Shown: positions 45,887-54,503 of the stretch, piece by piece
Layout: each line of letters starts with the position of its first letter
Position numbering within the stretch: the first letter of the stretch is position 1
Source of the DNA: CAZKAP01 sp964552195
Lineage (GTDB): Bacteria; Bacteroidota; Bacteroidia; Flavobacteriales; Flavobacteriaceae
NCBI GenBank assembly: GCA_964552195.1
Contig: CAZKFM010000001.1
Coordinates: 124,001-188,000 of the forward strand
Direction: 5' to 3'
Length of the DNA: 64,000 nucleotides
Program-made: the position numbers and the translations under genes
Notes under the pieces: generated by a model
The model's input: only the letters and a program-made list of their open reading frames with translations
What the model was told of the DNA's origin: nothing
The model's database searches: none

Positions 45887-45916
45887 CAAATGTAAACGGT
45901 TCGAATATATTAACAA
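45887..45916 (-). promoter_or_regulatory. Promoter of ompA
   Basis: On the minus strand TTG (45916-45914), 19 bp, TACATTTG (45894-45887). A perfect Bacteroidota promoter about 35 bp before the ompA ATG. Confidence 0.82.
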
Positions 45917-45965
45917 AATCTAAAAACTATTTTTTTTATTCATCCGAAATCGCCTATAAACCCCT

Positions 45966-47159
45966 TTAAATAAGGCCAATTGACTTTCCAACTTCGACAA
46001 AAGCCGACACCGCCTGATCGATTTGTTCCCTGCTGTGTGCGGCTGATAGCTGAACGCGGATTCTCGCTTTTTCTTTTGGAACTACCGGATAAAAGAAGCC
46101 GATTACATATATTCCTCGCTTTAGCAGCTCGTCGGCCATGCGCTGGGATAAGGCGGCGTCGTAGACCATGACAGCCACTATGGCGGCTTCGCCACCGATA
46201 AGATCGAACCCGGCCTCGCGCATCTTTGCCATGAAATAGGCGGTGTTGTCTTTGACTTTTGCCGGAAGCTCCGGGGAGTTCTTAAGAATCTCAAAGACCT
46301 TCAGGCTTCCGCCCAATATAGCCGGGGGAAGCGCATTGGAGAACAGGTAGGGTCTTGAACGCTGTCTCAGCAGTTCGATGATCTCTTTTTTTCCAGTGGT
46401 ATATCCGCCCATGGCTCCGCCCAGGGATTTCCCAAGGGTGCCTGTAATGATATCGACCCGATCCAGTACTCCTTTTTCCTCTGGGGTACCTATACCGCTG
46501 TTTCCGATGAATCCGGTCGCGTGACATTCGTCCACCATCACCATGGCCTCGTATTTCTCGGCCAGTTCACAAATGTGGTCCATGGGCGCAACCAGGCCAT
46601 CCATAGAGAATACCCCGTCAGTAACTATAATCAGGAAGCGGCAGCCGTCTTCCCGGGCAGCCTTAAGCCGGTTTTCGAGGTCCCCCATGTCGTTATTCGC
46701 GTAGCGGTATCTCCTGGCCTTACACAGGCGCACTCCATCTATTATGGATGCATGATTGAGACTGTCCGACACTATACCGTCCTGGGCGGTGAGCAGGGGT
46801 TCGAATAGCCCTCCGTTAGCATCGAAGGCCGCGGCGTATAAGATGGTATCTTCCGTGCAGTAGTATTCGCTGATGGCAGCCTCCAGTTGTTTGTGCAGGT
46901 CCTGGGTTCCGCAAATGAAGCGCACCGACGACATCCCGAACCCACGCTCGTCCATGGCGTCCTTGGCGGCCTGGATGACTTCGGGATTATTGGACAGCCC
47001 GAGGTAGTTGTTGGCACAAAAATTCAATACCCGGCTTCCGTCTTCCAGTTCAATTTCCACTCCCTGGGGCGAGTGTATGATGCGTTCGCGCTTGAAGAGC
47101 CCGGCCTTTTCTATTTCCTGCAATTCCTTCTCCAGGTGGGCTTTGATCTGACTATACAT
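45966..47159 (-). CDS. kbl: Glycine C-acetyltransferase (2-amino-3-ketobutyrate CoA ligase)
   Basis: 397 residues, standard length. FCANNYLGLSNNPEVI opens the fold-type I PLP domain; MVDECHATGFIG holds the Asp that contacts the PLP ring; the PLP Lys is in ITGTLGKSLGGAMGGY. It cleaves 2-amino-3-ketobutyrate with CoA to glycine and acetyl-CoA in threonine breakdown. The partner threonine dehydrogenase is not in the window. It lies 17 bp after the AddA-like gene. Confidence 0.94.
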   Translation of the reverse strand: MYSQIKAHLEKELQEIEKAGLFKRERIIHSPQGVEIELEDGSRVLNFCANNYLGLSNNPEVIQAAKDAMDERGFGMSSVRFICGTQDLHKQLEAAISEYYCTEDTILYAAAFDANGGLFEPLLTAQDGIVSDSLNHASIIDGVRLCKARRYRYANNDMGDLENRLKAAREDGCRFLIIVTDGVFSMDGLVAPMDHICELAEKYEAMVMVDECHATGFIGNSGIGTPEEKGVLDRVDIITGTLGKSLGGAMGGYTTGKKEIIELLRQRSRPYLFSNALPPAILGGSLKVFEILKNSPELPAKVKDNTAYFMAKMREAGFDLIGGEAAIVAVMVYDAALSQRMADELLKRGIYVIGFFYPVVPKEKARIRVQLSAAHSREQIDQAVSAFVEVGKSIGLI

Positions 47160-47176
47160 ATAATTAAATATTTCCG

Positions 47177-50100
47177 TTAACTCACTTCTTTGAGGACAAC
47201 CGCTTCGTCCATGTAGACCAGGAGGCTTCTTTGAACCTCAAGGCCCAATTCCTCGAGGGCTTTCCTGTAAGCCCTGATTTGTTCCTCATGTCCGGCCTGT
47301 GGGGATCCGGTCTTGTAATCGAGTATGCTAACGCGGTTACCGTCCAAATACACCCGGTCCGGCCGGAGTATCCCTCCGTCAGCCATGAGAATCTCCATTT
47401 CGCAGCGAATGGTGTTTTCCTTTGCAAAGAACGGGCTTAATTCTGGGTGATGCACAACGCGGTTAAGCGATTCCCACAGTTCCGGAGGGGTTCCGTCGCC
47501 GGGTCGGGATTCATTCTGCAGCCTGCGTAAATCCTCCGGATCACGGATGCGGGCGAGCAGTTCGTGCACCAGGTTCCCCCACTCCCGCTGCTGTCTGCCC
47601 TGTTCTTTATCGGTTTCCCCGTCCGGGTCAGAGCTGGCCTGATCCAGGGGACGAGGGAGTTCGTAATCCAGTTTTGTCCCTACAGACAAGGTCCGGCCCG
47701 CAGATTGATCACCTGCAGTGGCAATGCCGGGCTGCCCCCATTCGGCCACCCTGCCGGAGCCAATTTCCATGCCCTCATCCCGGGCAAACCCGTAAAGTAT
47801 TCCCGGCAGAGAGAGCGTTCCCTCTTTTCCCGCCGAGGGCGCCTTATCACCGCTCCCGGACAGCCAGATGTAAACTTCACTCTCGGCCCGTGTCAGGGCC
47901 ACATACCAGACGTTGAAATGGTCTACCTGTTCGGCCAGGTCTTCGCTGTCCAGGTAGTGGGCGGCCGAAGCCGAGATGCGACGATGATCCTTGTTGAGCC
48001 TGAACAGCAACGCGTCCACCGGTTCAATTCCTGGTGTGGGTAACCAGGCAGCCGGTTTGCCATGGTTGCTGGACTCTTCGAAAGGAAGAAAGACCACGGG
48101 GTACTGCAGCCCTTTGGATTTGTGAATGGTCAGAATTCGTACCGCCTCCTCTTCCCCTGTCGATTGCACATACCATTCCTCTTTCTTGCGGTTCCATAGT
48201 TCTATGAATCCCAGAGGAGTGTTTCCAGGCTTCTTCTCGTATTCTCTGAGCTGATTCATCAAGGCCACGATAGCCTCAGGCTCGGCCATATTTGCCGGGA
48301 TCAGGCGTACCACTTTTTGGGCGAATACGGTAAGGCCGCGGTCCAGCGAAGCCATTAGATCGAAGTCGTGTTCCTGTTGAAGGTAACCGATTGGATCTTC
48401 AAGGGCCGAACTCAGAGCTTGATGCGGGTCGCGAGCTTCTGAACATATGGTCAGCAGGGCTTCTCCAGCTGCGAGGGTATGTTCGGGATTTACCGCATAT
48501 TGCAATAAGTGGAGAAACAGCCGGACGGCCGGGTAGTCTTGCAGTTTCTGACCCCGTTCCGAAGTGACCGGAATGCCCAGAAGTTTGAGCTCCAGGGTCA
48601 GGTTCTCGATATTCCTATTGCTGCGGACGAGTATGCCGACATCGGAGAAGCGATAACCTCTTCGTCTGAGCTCAGCCAGGGTGGTGGCCATTTTTGCCGC
48701 ATATAACCGGGGTTTATCTTCGACGAATTCACAGGGGTCGATGGCGTCCACCCTTACGTAGCCGGTTTCCTCGCGATGTGCGCGGATACCAAGACCGGGA
48801 GCAAACAGTTTATTCAGTCTCGGATGGGCCCCGGAGTCCAGGGCATAGTTGAAAAATCTATTGACGAAACGAACCAACTCTTTCCCGCTCCGGAAGTTGG
48901 TGTCGAGTTCGCTTACGCGCGGGGGGTAGGCAAAGGTATTCGGAGTTTCCGCCTCTTTTTGCTCCATAAGTCCCATGAACTGGAAAACATCTCCACCTCT
49001 CCAGCGGTAAATCGACTGTTTGACGTCACCAACCAGGAATAGGCCCGAGCCCTCTTCACTTTCGCCCGGATTACTCAGGCTGTAGTCAATCAGGGGTACC
49101 AGGTTTTCCCATTGCAGGGTAGAAGTGTCCTGAAATTCGTCTATAAAATAGAACTGGTAACGCTCTCCCAGACGCTCGTATATATATGGCGCAGGCTGAT
49201 TGCGCACCTGCTCGGATATCCTCCTGTTGAATTCGCTGATGTGAATAAGCTGCCTTTCCTGGTAGAGTTCGCTGACTTCCCGATACAGTTCAATGAGCAG
49301 CAGGGTAGGGTACAGGGATCGGATGGCCTGTTGATGAAAGACTTCGGCGAAGAAGGCATCCCTGATTTCAGGATACAGGGAGCCTATGCGTAAGGGAAGA
49401 TCCGTATCGCAAGCGGGTTTGTTCTTTTTGAAAATTTCCTCTCCCAGAGGCAGGGTCTCATCCCGTTTAGTGGTGAAGTTTTCCGGTTTCAGGTCGTCTC
49501 CTCCCATCTTTTTGATGAAGCTCAGGAAACGCTGGTTATAGTCCGAATCGGGGTAGCCTGCCTGCTCTATGAGCCGGAGCACCTCTCTTACACGTTCCTC
49601 GCGCAGCTTTCGGAAATGCTGTCTGTTCTTGCCCAGTTGTCGCTTTAATTCCGGCAGATCCAGCTTGCCAAGCACCCCGAGGCGTTTCATATAGGGAAGG
49701 TCGACCTCTGAGAATACCCGTTTGCCAAAGGCCTTAAGGGTTTCGCTGATGCTCCAGCTCCTGTCTTCTTCCAGCCGTGTGCTGACATAATCGATCAGAG
49801 CTTTGCGCAGGTCGGATTCACTCGAGCTGCGATCAATAACACGCAAGACGGCTGTTTCCAGCAGTTCCGCATCGTCCAGTTCCACCTCGAAGCTGGGCGG
49901 AAGCCTGAGGTCATGAGCGAAGGTCTGAATGAGGCGATGGTTGAAGCGGTCTATGGTAACGATGTCCAGATAGGCGTAGTTGTGCAGTATACTGCGGAGC
50001 AGAGTATGCGAGCGCTGCTTCAGTGCTTGTTCGGACAGGCCTGTAGACTCGAGGAGCTCACGGAACATGGAGTCCTTTTCACCTCCCTCCCGGGAAAACA

Positions 50101-50287
50101 GGTGCAATTTCTTAATTACCCGCTCCTTCATCTCTTCGACCGCTTTATTGGTGAAGGTGATTGCCAGGATATGCCTGAAGAACAGGGGGTCCCTGGAACG
50201 CAGTAGCAACCCGATAAAGTTTCGGGTCAGCCGATAGGTCTTACCCGTTCCGGCACTGGCACTGAAGATTTCAAATGGGGTATTCAA
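47177..50287 (-). CDS. AddA-like UvrD-family helicase/nuclease
   Basis: 1036 residues. Walker A is IFSASAGTGKTYRLT at the start; Walker B and motif III region YFIDEFQDTSTLQWENL; motif IV area VGDVKQSIYRWRGGD; motif V VRILTIHKSKGLQYPVVFLP; motif VI YVALTRAESEVYIW. The C-terminus has a RecB-type nuclease (RPDRVYLDGNRVSILDYKTG). It unwinds and cuts DNA ends with the AddB-like partner for homologous recombination. It is divergent from sod across 96 bp. Confidence 0.9.
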   Translation of the reverse strand: MNTPFEIFSASAGTGKTYRLTRNFIGLLLRSRDPLFFRHILAITFTNKAVEEMKERVIKKLHLFSREGGEKDSMFRELLESTGLSEQALKQRSHTLLRSILHNYAYLDIVTIDRFNHRLIQTFAHDLRLPPSFEVELDDAELLETAVLRVIDRSSSESDLRKALIDYVSTRLEEDRSWSISETLKAFGKRVFSEVDLPYMKRLGVLGKLDLPELKRQLGKNRQHFRKLREERVREVLRLIEQAGYPDSDYNQRFLSFIKKMGGDDLKPENFTTKRDETLPLGEEIFKKNKPACDTDLPLRIGSLYPEIRDAFFAEVFHQQAIRSLYPTLLLIELYREVSELYQERQLIHISEFNRRISEQVRNQPAPYIYERLGERYQFYFIDEFQDTSTLQWENLVPLIDYSLSNPGESEEGSGLFLVGDVKQSIYRWRGGDVFQFMGLMEQKEAETPNTFAYPPRVSELDTNFRSGKELVRFVNRFFNYALDSGAHPRLNKLFAPGLGIRAHREETGYVRVDAIDPCEFVEDKPRLYAAKMATTLAELRRRGYRFSDVGILVRSNRNIENLTLELKLLGIPVTSERGQKLQDYPAVRLFLHLLQYAVNPEHTLAAGEALLTICSEARDPHQALSSALEDPIGYLQQEHDFDLMASLDRGLTVFAQKVVRLIPANMAEPEAIVALMNQLREYEKKPGNTPLGFIELWNRKKEEWYVQSTGEEEAVRILTIHKSKGLQYPVVFLPFEESSNHGKPAAWLPTPGIEPVDALLFRLNKDHRRISASAAHYLDSEDLAEQVDHFNVWYVALTRAESEVYIWLSGSGDKAPSAGKEGTLSLPGILYGFARDEGMEIGSGRVAEWGQPGIATAGDQSAGRTLSVGTKLDYELPRPLDQASSDPDGETDKEQGRQQREWGNLVHELLARIRDPEDLRRLQNESRPGDGTPPELWESLNRVVHHPELSPFFAKENTIRCEMEILMADGGILRPDRVYLDGNRVSILDYKTGSPQAGHEEQIRAYRKALEELGLEVQRSLLVYMDEAVVLKEVS

Positions 50288-50328
50288 TGAATAGCGTTTG
50301 CTTTGGTCTGTACTAATTTACGCGGTCC

Positions 50329-50360
50329 TTGGACTTTAAGGGGCCTAAACCGTACTTTTG
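50329..50360 (+). promoter_or_regulatory. Promoter of sod
   Basis: TTG at 50329-50331, 21 bp, TACTTTTG at 50353-50360. It lies within the longer open frame that precedes the sod ATG, so it supports the start at 50384. Confidence 0.7.
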
Positions 50361-50383
50361 TAATGAACAAAAAATACAAGGAA

Positions 50384-50992
50384 ATGGCATTTGAACTCCC
50401 TAATTTACCTTATGCATATGACGCGCTTGAGCCGCACATCGACGCGCGCACCATGGAAATCCACCATCAGAAACACCACAACGGTTACACGACTAAGCTG
50501 AATGCCGCCATAGAGGGCACCGAGCTGGAGTCCAAGTCCATAGAGGACATACTTGAAAACCTGGATATGTCCAACATGGCCGTTCGCAACAACGGAGGAG
50601 GTTTCTTTAACCACAGCCTGTTCTGGGAAATCCTGTCACCCCAGGGTGGTGGTGTTCCCGGAGGAAGCCTGGGCGAAGCTATCAACGATGCTTTTGGATC
50701 TTATGATGCGTTCCGGGAAGCATTCACCAAAGCAGCGACCACCCAGTTCGGTTCGGGTTGGGCCTGGCTGTGTGTACACCCCGGCGGAAAGCTCGAGGTA
50801 TGTGGAACCCCGAATCAGGACAATCCCCTCATGCCTGAGGTCGGATGCGGAGGCCGGCCGATACTCGGTCTTGACGTATGGGAACACGCCTACTATCTGA
50901 ACTATCAGAACCGGCGTCCGGACTATGTGGAGGCCTTCTTTAATATCATTAATTGGGATAAGGTCCAGGTACTTTTTGACGCGAACAGCTAG
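50384..50992 (+). CDS. sodA: Superoxide dismutase (Fe/Mn family, Mn-like)
   Basis: 202 residues from the ATG at 50384; the open frame runs back to 50303 through the promoter. Metal ligands are visible: His in DARTMEIHHQKHHNGY, His in GGGFFNHSLFW, and Asp/His in LGLDVWEHAYYLNYQ. The Gly pair before FFNH and the Gln in GTPNQDNPLMP follow the manganese pattern; metal use is inference. No signal peptide, so cytoplasmic. Intrinsic terminator follows. Confidence 0.94.
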   Translation: MAFELPNLPYAYDALEPHIDARTMEIHHQKHHNGYTTKLNAAIEGTELESKSIEDILENLDMSNMAVRNNGGGFFNHSLFWEILSPQGGGVPGGSLGEAINDAFGSYDAFREAFTKAATTQFGSGWAWLCVHPGGKLEVCGTPNQDNPLMPEVGCGGRPILGLDVWEHAYYLNYQNRRPDYVEAFFNIINWDKVQVLFDANS

Positions 50993-51020
50993 GAAGAAGA
51001 AATCTGTATTCCTGATAAGA

Positions 51021-51052
51021 AAGCCGATGGCGGAAACGCTCTCGGCTTTTTT
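51021..51052 (+). terminator. Intrinsic terminator of sod
   Basis: Stem AAGCCGA/TCGGCTT with an inner GCG-GAAA-CGC helix, then six T. It separates sod from the gene-free stretch 51053-51567, which contains three tandem minus-strand RNA units and otherwise AT-rich spacer. Confidence 0.9.
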
Positions 51053-51081
51053 ATTTGGGGTGTAGAGGGTTGTAAATCAGT

Positions 51082-51155
51082 AAAATAGAAAAGGGCAGTC
51101 TCCTGCCCTTTTCGTCCCAAATCTTACCATAAACTTAACCTACTTATGCTATGGC
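51082..51155 (-). ncRNA. Tandem small-RNA unit, copy 1 (candidate)
   Basis: Minus strand: TAGATTTG at 51162-51155 (a perfect TAnnTTTG), then about 40 nt with the shared core ATGGTAAGATTTGGG, then a 10-bp perfect hairpin (51089-51112, tetraloop) and a T-rich tail. It has the plan of an independent short transcript of about 70 nt. A TTG lies 24 nt before the -7 box, slightly farther than usual. Confidence 0.6.
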
Positions 51156-51241
51156 AAATCTAAATTACCAGCTTTAAAAGAAATAACAAAAGAAATTTTA
51201 AAATTTTTATCCCTTGAATCGCGGGGGATATCGGATGAAAT

Positions 51242-51320
51242 GCACAAAAAAGGAGGTAACTGAACAGCTACCTCCTTGCCCCAAATCTTACCATGAACTT
51301 AAACCTATTTATGCTCTGGT
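51242..51320 (-). ncRNA. Tandem small-RNA unit, copy 2 (candidate)
   Basis: Same plan as copy 1: TATATTTG at 51332-51325, the shared core, then a hairpin of unrelated sequence (51250-51277, arms AAGGAGGTA/TACCTCCTT) and six to seven T on the minus strand. Inside the stem a G.U pair forms on the minus strand where the plus strand would have A.C, favouring minus-strand transcription. Confidence 0.6.
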
Positions 51321-51414
51321 GAATCAAATATATGCCGAGTCCATGCCGGGAAATGCACTAAATGGACGAAAGCGGGTATAAATTAGTCAAACGGCCTGGA
51401 GACGCGGGATTGGA

Positions 51415-51488
51415 AAATAAAAAAGGCGGAATTTCTTCCACCTTTTTTGCCCCAAATCTTACCATGAACTTAACAAATATGCTATGGC
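51415..51488 (-). ncRNA. Tandem small-RNA unit, copy 3 (candidate)
   Basis: Core as in copies 1 and 2, then a hairpin at 51419-51448. On the minus strand it is a continuous 13-bp stem with one U.G pair and a GAAA loop; the plus strand would have a C.A mismatch. A T-rich tail follows. The nearest -7-like box, TATATTTA (51530-51523), has one mismatch and is farther upstream than in the other copies, so this copy may depend on a longer transcript, possibly from purF. Confidence 0.55.
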
Positions 51489-51567
51489 GTTCATAAAGTA
51501 ATCCCACTACTAGAGTGGGCGTTAAATATACGATAAATGTCAAATTTTATCGACTAACTACAAAATT

Positions 51568-53466
51568 TTAGTACGCCCGTTGGTTTTTACCTTCGTAAAA
51601 ATTTACGAAAGCTCGGTGAACGACCCTCATGCCTCCTGGCGTAGGGTAGTCTCCGGTGAAATACCAGTCTCCAAGATTTTTCGGACAACACAGGTGAAGA
51701 TCTTCCACCTCCTGAAAAATGATCTTGATCTCGGCCTTAATGTTTGCCGGACTAAGCATCTCCGCTATTTCAGCTGAAATCTCCTCCGTACTATAGTCTT
51801 TATAGATTTGCTGTACCCAGTTCTTCTCAATGGGTTTGCGACTGGCCAGGAGCTCTTTGCTCTTTTCGTATACTTTTTCCACTACGCCTAGCGTGCCCCT
51901 TTTCTTATGAAGGGACAGGGCCGCCCGGAAGGCCGCGAAGTCTTCCAGTTTGGCCATATCGATGCCATAACAATCCGGATACCGAATTTGTGGTGCCGAG
52001 GACACCACGATGATCCGCTTGGGGCCCAGTCGGTCCAGCATGCGGAGTATGCTCTTTTGAAGGGTGGTTCCCCTGACGATGCTATCGTCCACTATCACCA
52101 GATCGTCCTCGGGTTTTACCGAACCGTAGGTTATATCGTAGACATGGGTAACCAGATCATCCCGTCCCTCGTCCTGAGAAATAAAGGTTCGGAGCTTGGC
52201 GTCCTTGATGGTCACTTTTTCGATTCGCGGCTGAACTTCGAGTATGCGGTGTATGTCCTCCGAGGCGGGATTGGTTCCCAATTCGCGTATAAGCTCTTCC
52301 TTTTTGATGTTCAGGTAGCGATGAGCCTCTCCTATCATGCCGAGGAAGGCCGTCTCAGCTGTATTGGGTATATAAGAGAAAACGGTGTTGGTCAGGTCTT
52401 GGCCGACTATCTCCAGGACTCTCTTGAATACTCGTTGTCCGAGTGCCTTGCGTTCGTTGTAGATCTCCAGGTCGCTTCCTCTTGAAAAATAGATGCGCTC
52501 GAAAGAACAGGCTTTACGTTCCCTGGGCTCCAGGATCTGACTGACCTTGCTCTCTCCGTTGCGCTTGATCAGTAGGGCATGGGCCGGAGCCAGTTCCTTG
52601 ACTTCTTCGAAGGGTACGTTGAAGGCTGTCTGAATCACCGGTCTTTCGGAGGCCACGGCTACAACTTCATCGTCCCGGTAGTAGTAGGCGGGACGTATAC
52701 CGGAGGGGTCGCGCAATACAAAGCTGTCCCCGTGACCGAGTAATCCGGCCATCACATAGCCCCCATCCCAGTTCTTGGCCGACCTTTCCAAAATCTTTTT
52801 GAGATTCAATCGCTCTGCAATGAGTGGTGAGGCTTCCTTCTTGGTGTAGCCGTCTTTTTTGATTTCCTTGTAGAGTTTGGCCACCGCATCATCCAGGAAA
52901 TGGCCGATGCGTTCCATGACCGTAATGGTATCTGCCTTCTCTTTGGGATGCTGTCCGAGTTCGACCAGGTTCTCGAAGAGTTCCTCCACGTTCGTCATAT
53001 TGAAATTGCCGGCCACAATCAGATTCCGGTGCATCCAGTTATTCTGACGCAGAAAGGGGTGTACGCTCTCGATGCTGTTCTTTCCGAAAGTACCGTAGCG
53101 AACGTGCCCGAGGAATAGCTCACCCACATAAGGAGCCATGCGCTTGAGGGCTTCGGAATCCCTGAGCAGTTCGGGATGCTCCGCAAGTACAGGTGCAATG
53201 CGTTCGTTGATCTGCCTGAAGACATCTTGTATGGGAGTCTGCGCATTGGAACGAACCCTGCTGATGTAGCGCTGTCCCGGATCCATATCCAGTTTGATGC
53301 TGGCGAAGCCCGCTCCATCCTGGCCCCGGTTGTGCTGTTTCTCCATCATCAGGTACATCTTGTTGATGCCATAGAGGGAGGTGCCGTATTTTTCCCGGTA
53401 GTAGTCCAGTGGCTTGAGCAGGCGGAGCAGGGAGATCCCGCATTCGTGTTTAATGGATTCGCTCAT
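51568..53466 (-). CDS. Amidophosphoribosyltransferase family protein
   Basis: 632 residues, clearly longer than the usual PurF of about 470-500. The N-terminal Ntn glutamine-amidotransferase nucleophile is Cys9 (MSESIKHECGISL), exposed after removal of a short propeptide as in known PurF enzymes. HNRGQDGAGFASIKL is typical of that domain. The PRPP site is LVIVDDSIVRGTTLQKS. It would transfer glutamine amide to PRPP, the first step of purine synthesis. The extra length may mark a paralogue of the canonical enzyme, so I leave the symbol blank. purN lies in the same leftward block. Confidence 0.85.
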   Translation of the reverse strand: MSESIKHECGISLLRLLKPLDYYREKYGTSLYGINKMYLMMEKQHNRGQDGAGFASIKLDMDPGQRYISRVRSNAQTPIQDVFRQINERIAPVLAEHPELLRDSEALKRMAPYVGELFLGHVRYGTFGKNSIESVHPFLRQNNWMHRNLIVAGNFNMTNVEELFENLVELGQHPKEKADTITVMERIGHFLDDAVAKLYKEIKKDGYTKKEASPLIAERLNLKKILERSAKNWDGGYVMAGLLGHGDSFVLRDPSGIRPAYYYRDDEVVAVASERPVIQTAFNVPFEEVKELAPAHALLIKRNGESKVSQILEPRERKACSFERIYFSRGSDLEIYNERKALGQRVFKRVLEIVGQDLTNTVFSYIPNTAETAFLGMIGEAHRYLNIKKEELIRELGTNPASEDIHRILEVQPRIEKVTIKDAKLRTFISQDEGRDDLVTHVYDITYGSVKPEDDLVIVDDSIVRGTTLQKSILRMLDRLGPKRIIVVSSAPQIRYPDCYGIDMAKLEDFAAFRAALSLHKKRGTLGVVEKVYEKSKELLASRKPIEKNWVQQIYKDYSTEEISAEIAEMLSPANIKAEIKIIFQEVEDLHLCCPKNLGDWYFTGDYPTPGGMRVVHRAFVNFYEGKNQRAY

Positions 53467-53500
53467 GTGCGAAAGAGGGTGAAAAAGTGATACGTTGGAT

Positions 53501-54430
53501 TCATCCGTCTAATTCAAACTGGAACTGGGTGAGATCCTTGAACAGCTCTACCCGCATGAGTATTTCCTCCCGGCTGAGGTCCCACATGCGTTCGGTGCCC
53601 ATGCGCTCCACGCAGAAGGAAGCCAGATTGGATCCGGAAATAACTGCGTTTTTCAGGCTGGGCATGGAAAAGTTAAGGCTTTGAGACAGGTAGCCAGTGA
53701 AGCCTCCTGCAAAGGTGTCCCCGGCCCCGGTAGGATCGAATACTTCTTCCAGGGGGAAGGCCGGGGCGAAAAACACATGAGATTTGCTGAAAAGCAGCGC
53801 CCCGTGTTCGCCCTTCTTGATCAGCACCACAGAGGGTCCCATTTTCTGTATGCGCTGTGCAGCCCTGACCAGGGAATACTCGCCGGTTAGCTGCCGGGCC
53901 TCCTCGTCATTGAGCGCCAGTACATCTACGCGGGAAATGATCTTGAGCAGGGATACGTATGAGTGGTTGATCCAGTAATTCATAGTATCCAGCACAACCA
54001 GTTTGGGCCTGCGCTTCATCTGATCGAGTACGCTGAGTTGAATATCCGGATCTAGGTTACCCAGCATGACCACAGGTGCCTCGCGAAGGTGTTCCGGTAT
54101 AACCGGTTCGAAATCCGCCAGTACATTCAGGTCGGTTACCAGGGTTTCCCTGGTATTGAGATCGTTACCGTATTTTCCGCTCCAGTAGAAGGTTTTACCT
54201 CCTTTTATTCGTTTTACGGCACTGAGGTCGATGCCCCGTCCTTCCATTTTCTTTAGTACGTGTTCCGGAAAATCCTCTCCGATCACCGAAACCAGGGCTG
54301 GCCGGCATCGGAACATGGAGGCCGAAAGGCCGATATAAGTGGCCGAGCCGGCTACAATGTGGTCTGCTTTGGCGAATGGCGTCTCAACCGAGTCAAAGGC
54401 TATGGTCCCGACGATGAGAAGGTGGTTCAT
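53501..54430 (-). CDS. PfkB family sugar/nucleoside kinase
   Basis: 309 residues. The C-terminal signature EVFDPTGAGDTFAGGFTGYL contains the catalytic Asp and anion hole. The N-terminus has IAGSATYIGLSAS-type glycine region (HIVAGSATYIGLSA). Relatives phosphorylate ribose, adenosine or fructose derivatives. The gene is 34 bp upstream of the amidophosphoribosyltransferase, so a link to nucleoside or ribose supply is plausible but inferred. Confidence 0.86.
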   Translation of the reverse strand: MNHLLIVGTIAFDSVETPFAKADHIVAGSATYIGLSASMFRCRPALVSVIGEDFPEHVLKKMEGRGIDLSAVKRIKGGKTFYWSGKYGNDLNTRETLVTDLNVLADFEPVIPEHLREAPVVMLGNLDPDIQLSVLDQMKRRPKLVVLDTMNYWINHSYVSLLKIISRVDVLALNDEEARQLTGEYSLVRAAQRIQKMGPSVVLIKKGEHGALLFSKSHVFFAPAFPLEEVFDPTGAGDTFAGGFTGYLSQSLNFSMPSLKNAVISGSNLASFCVERMGTERMWDLSREEILMRVELFKDLTQFQFELDG

Positions 54431-54503
54431 GCGTATCCTTTATACGGCAAAGATACAGGTTAGTCGTGGATACCCTCTTTGACTTTATAGCGCGACATGC
54501 TGC

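Noticed and set aside
51358..51543. 61-codon minus-strand frame across tandem unit 3
   Set aside because: It is not shared by the other two units beyond five codons, and the conserved nucleotides and hairpin explain the region better as RNA.
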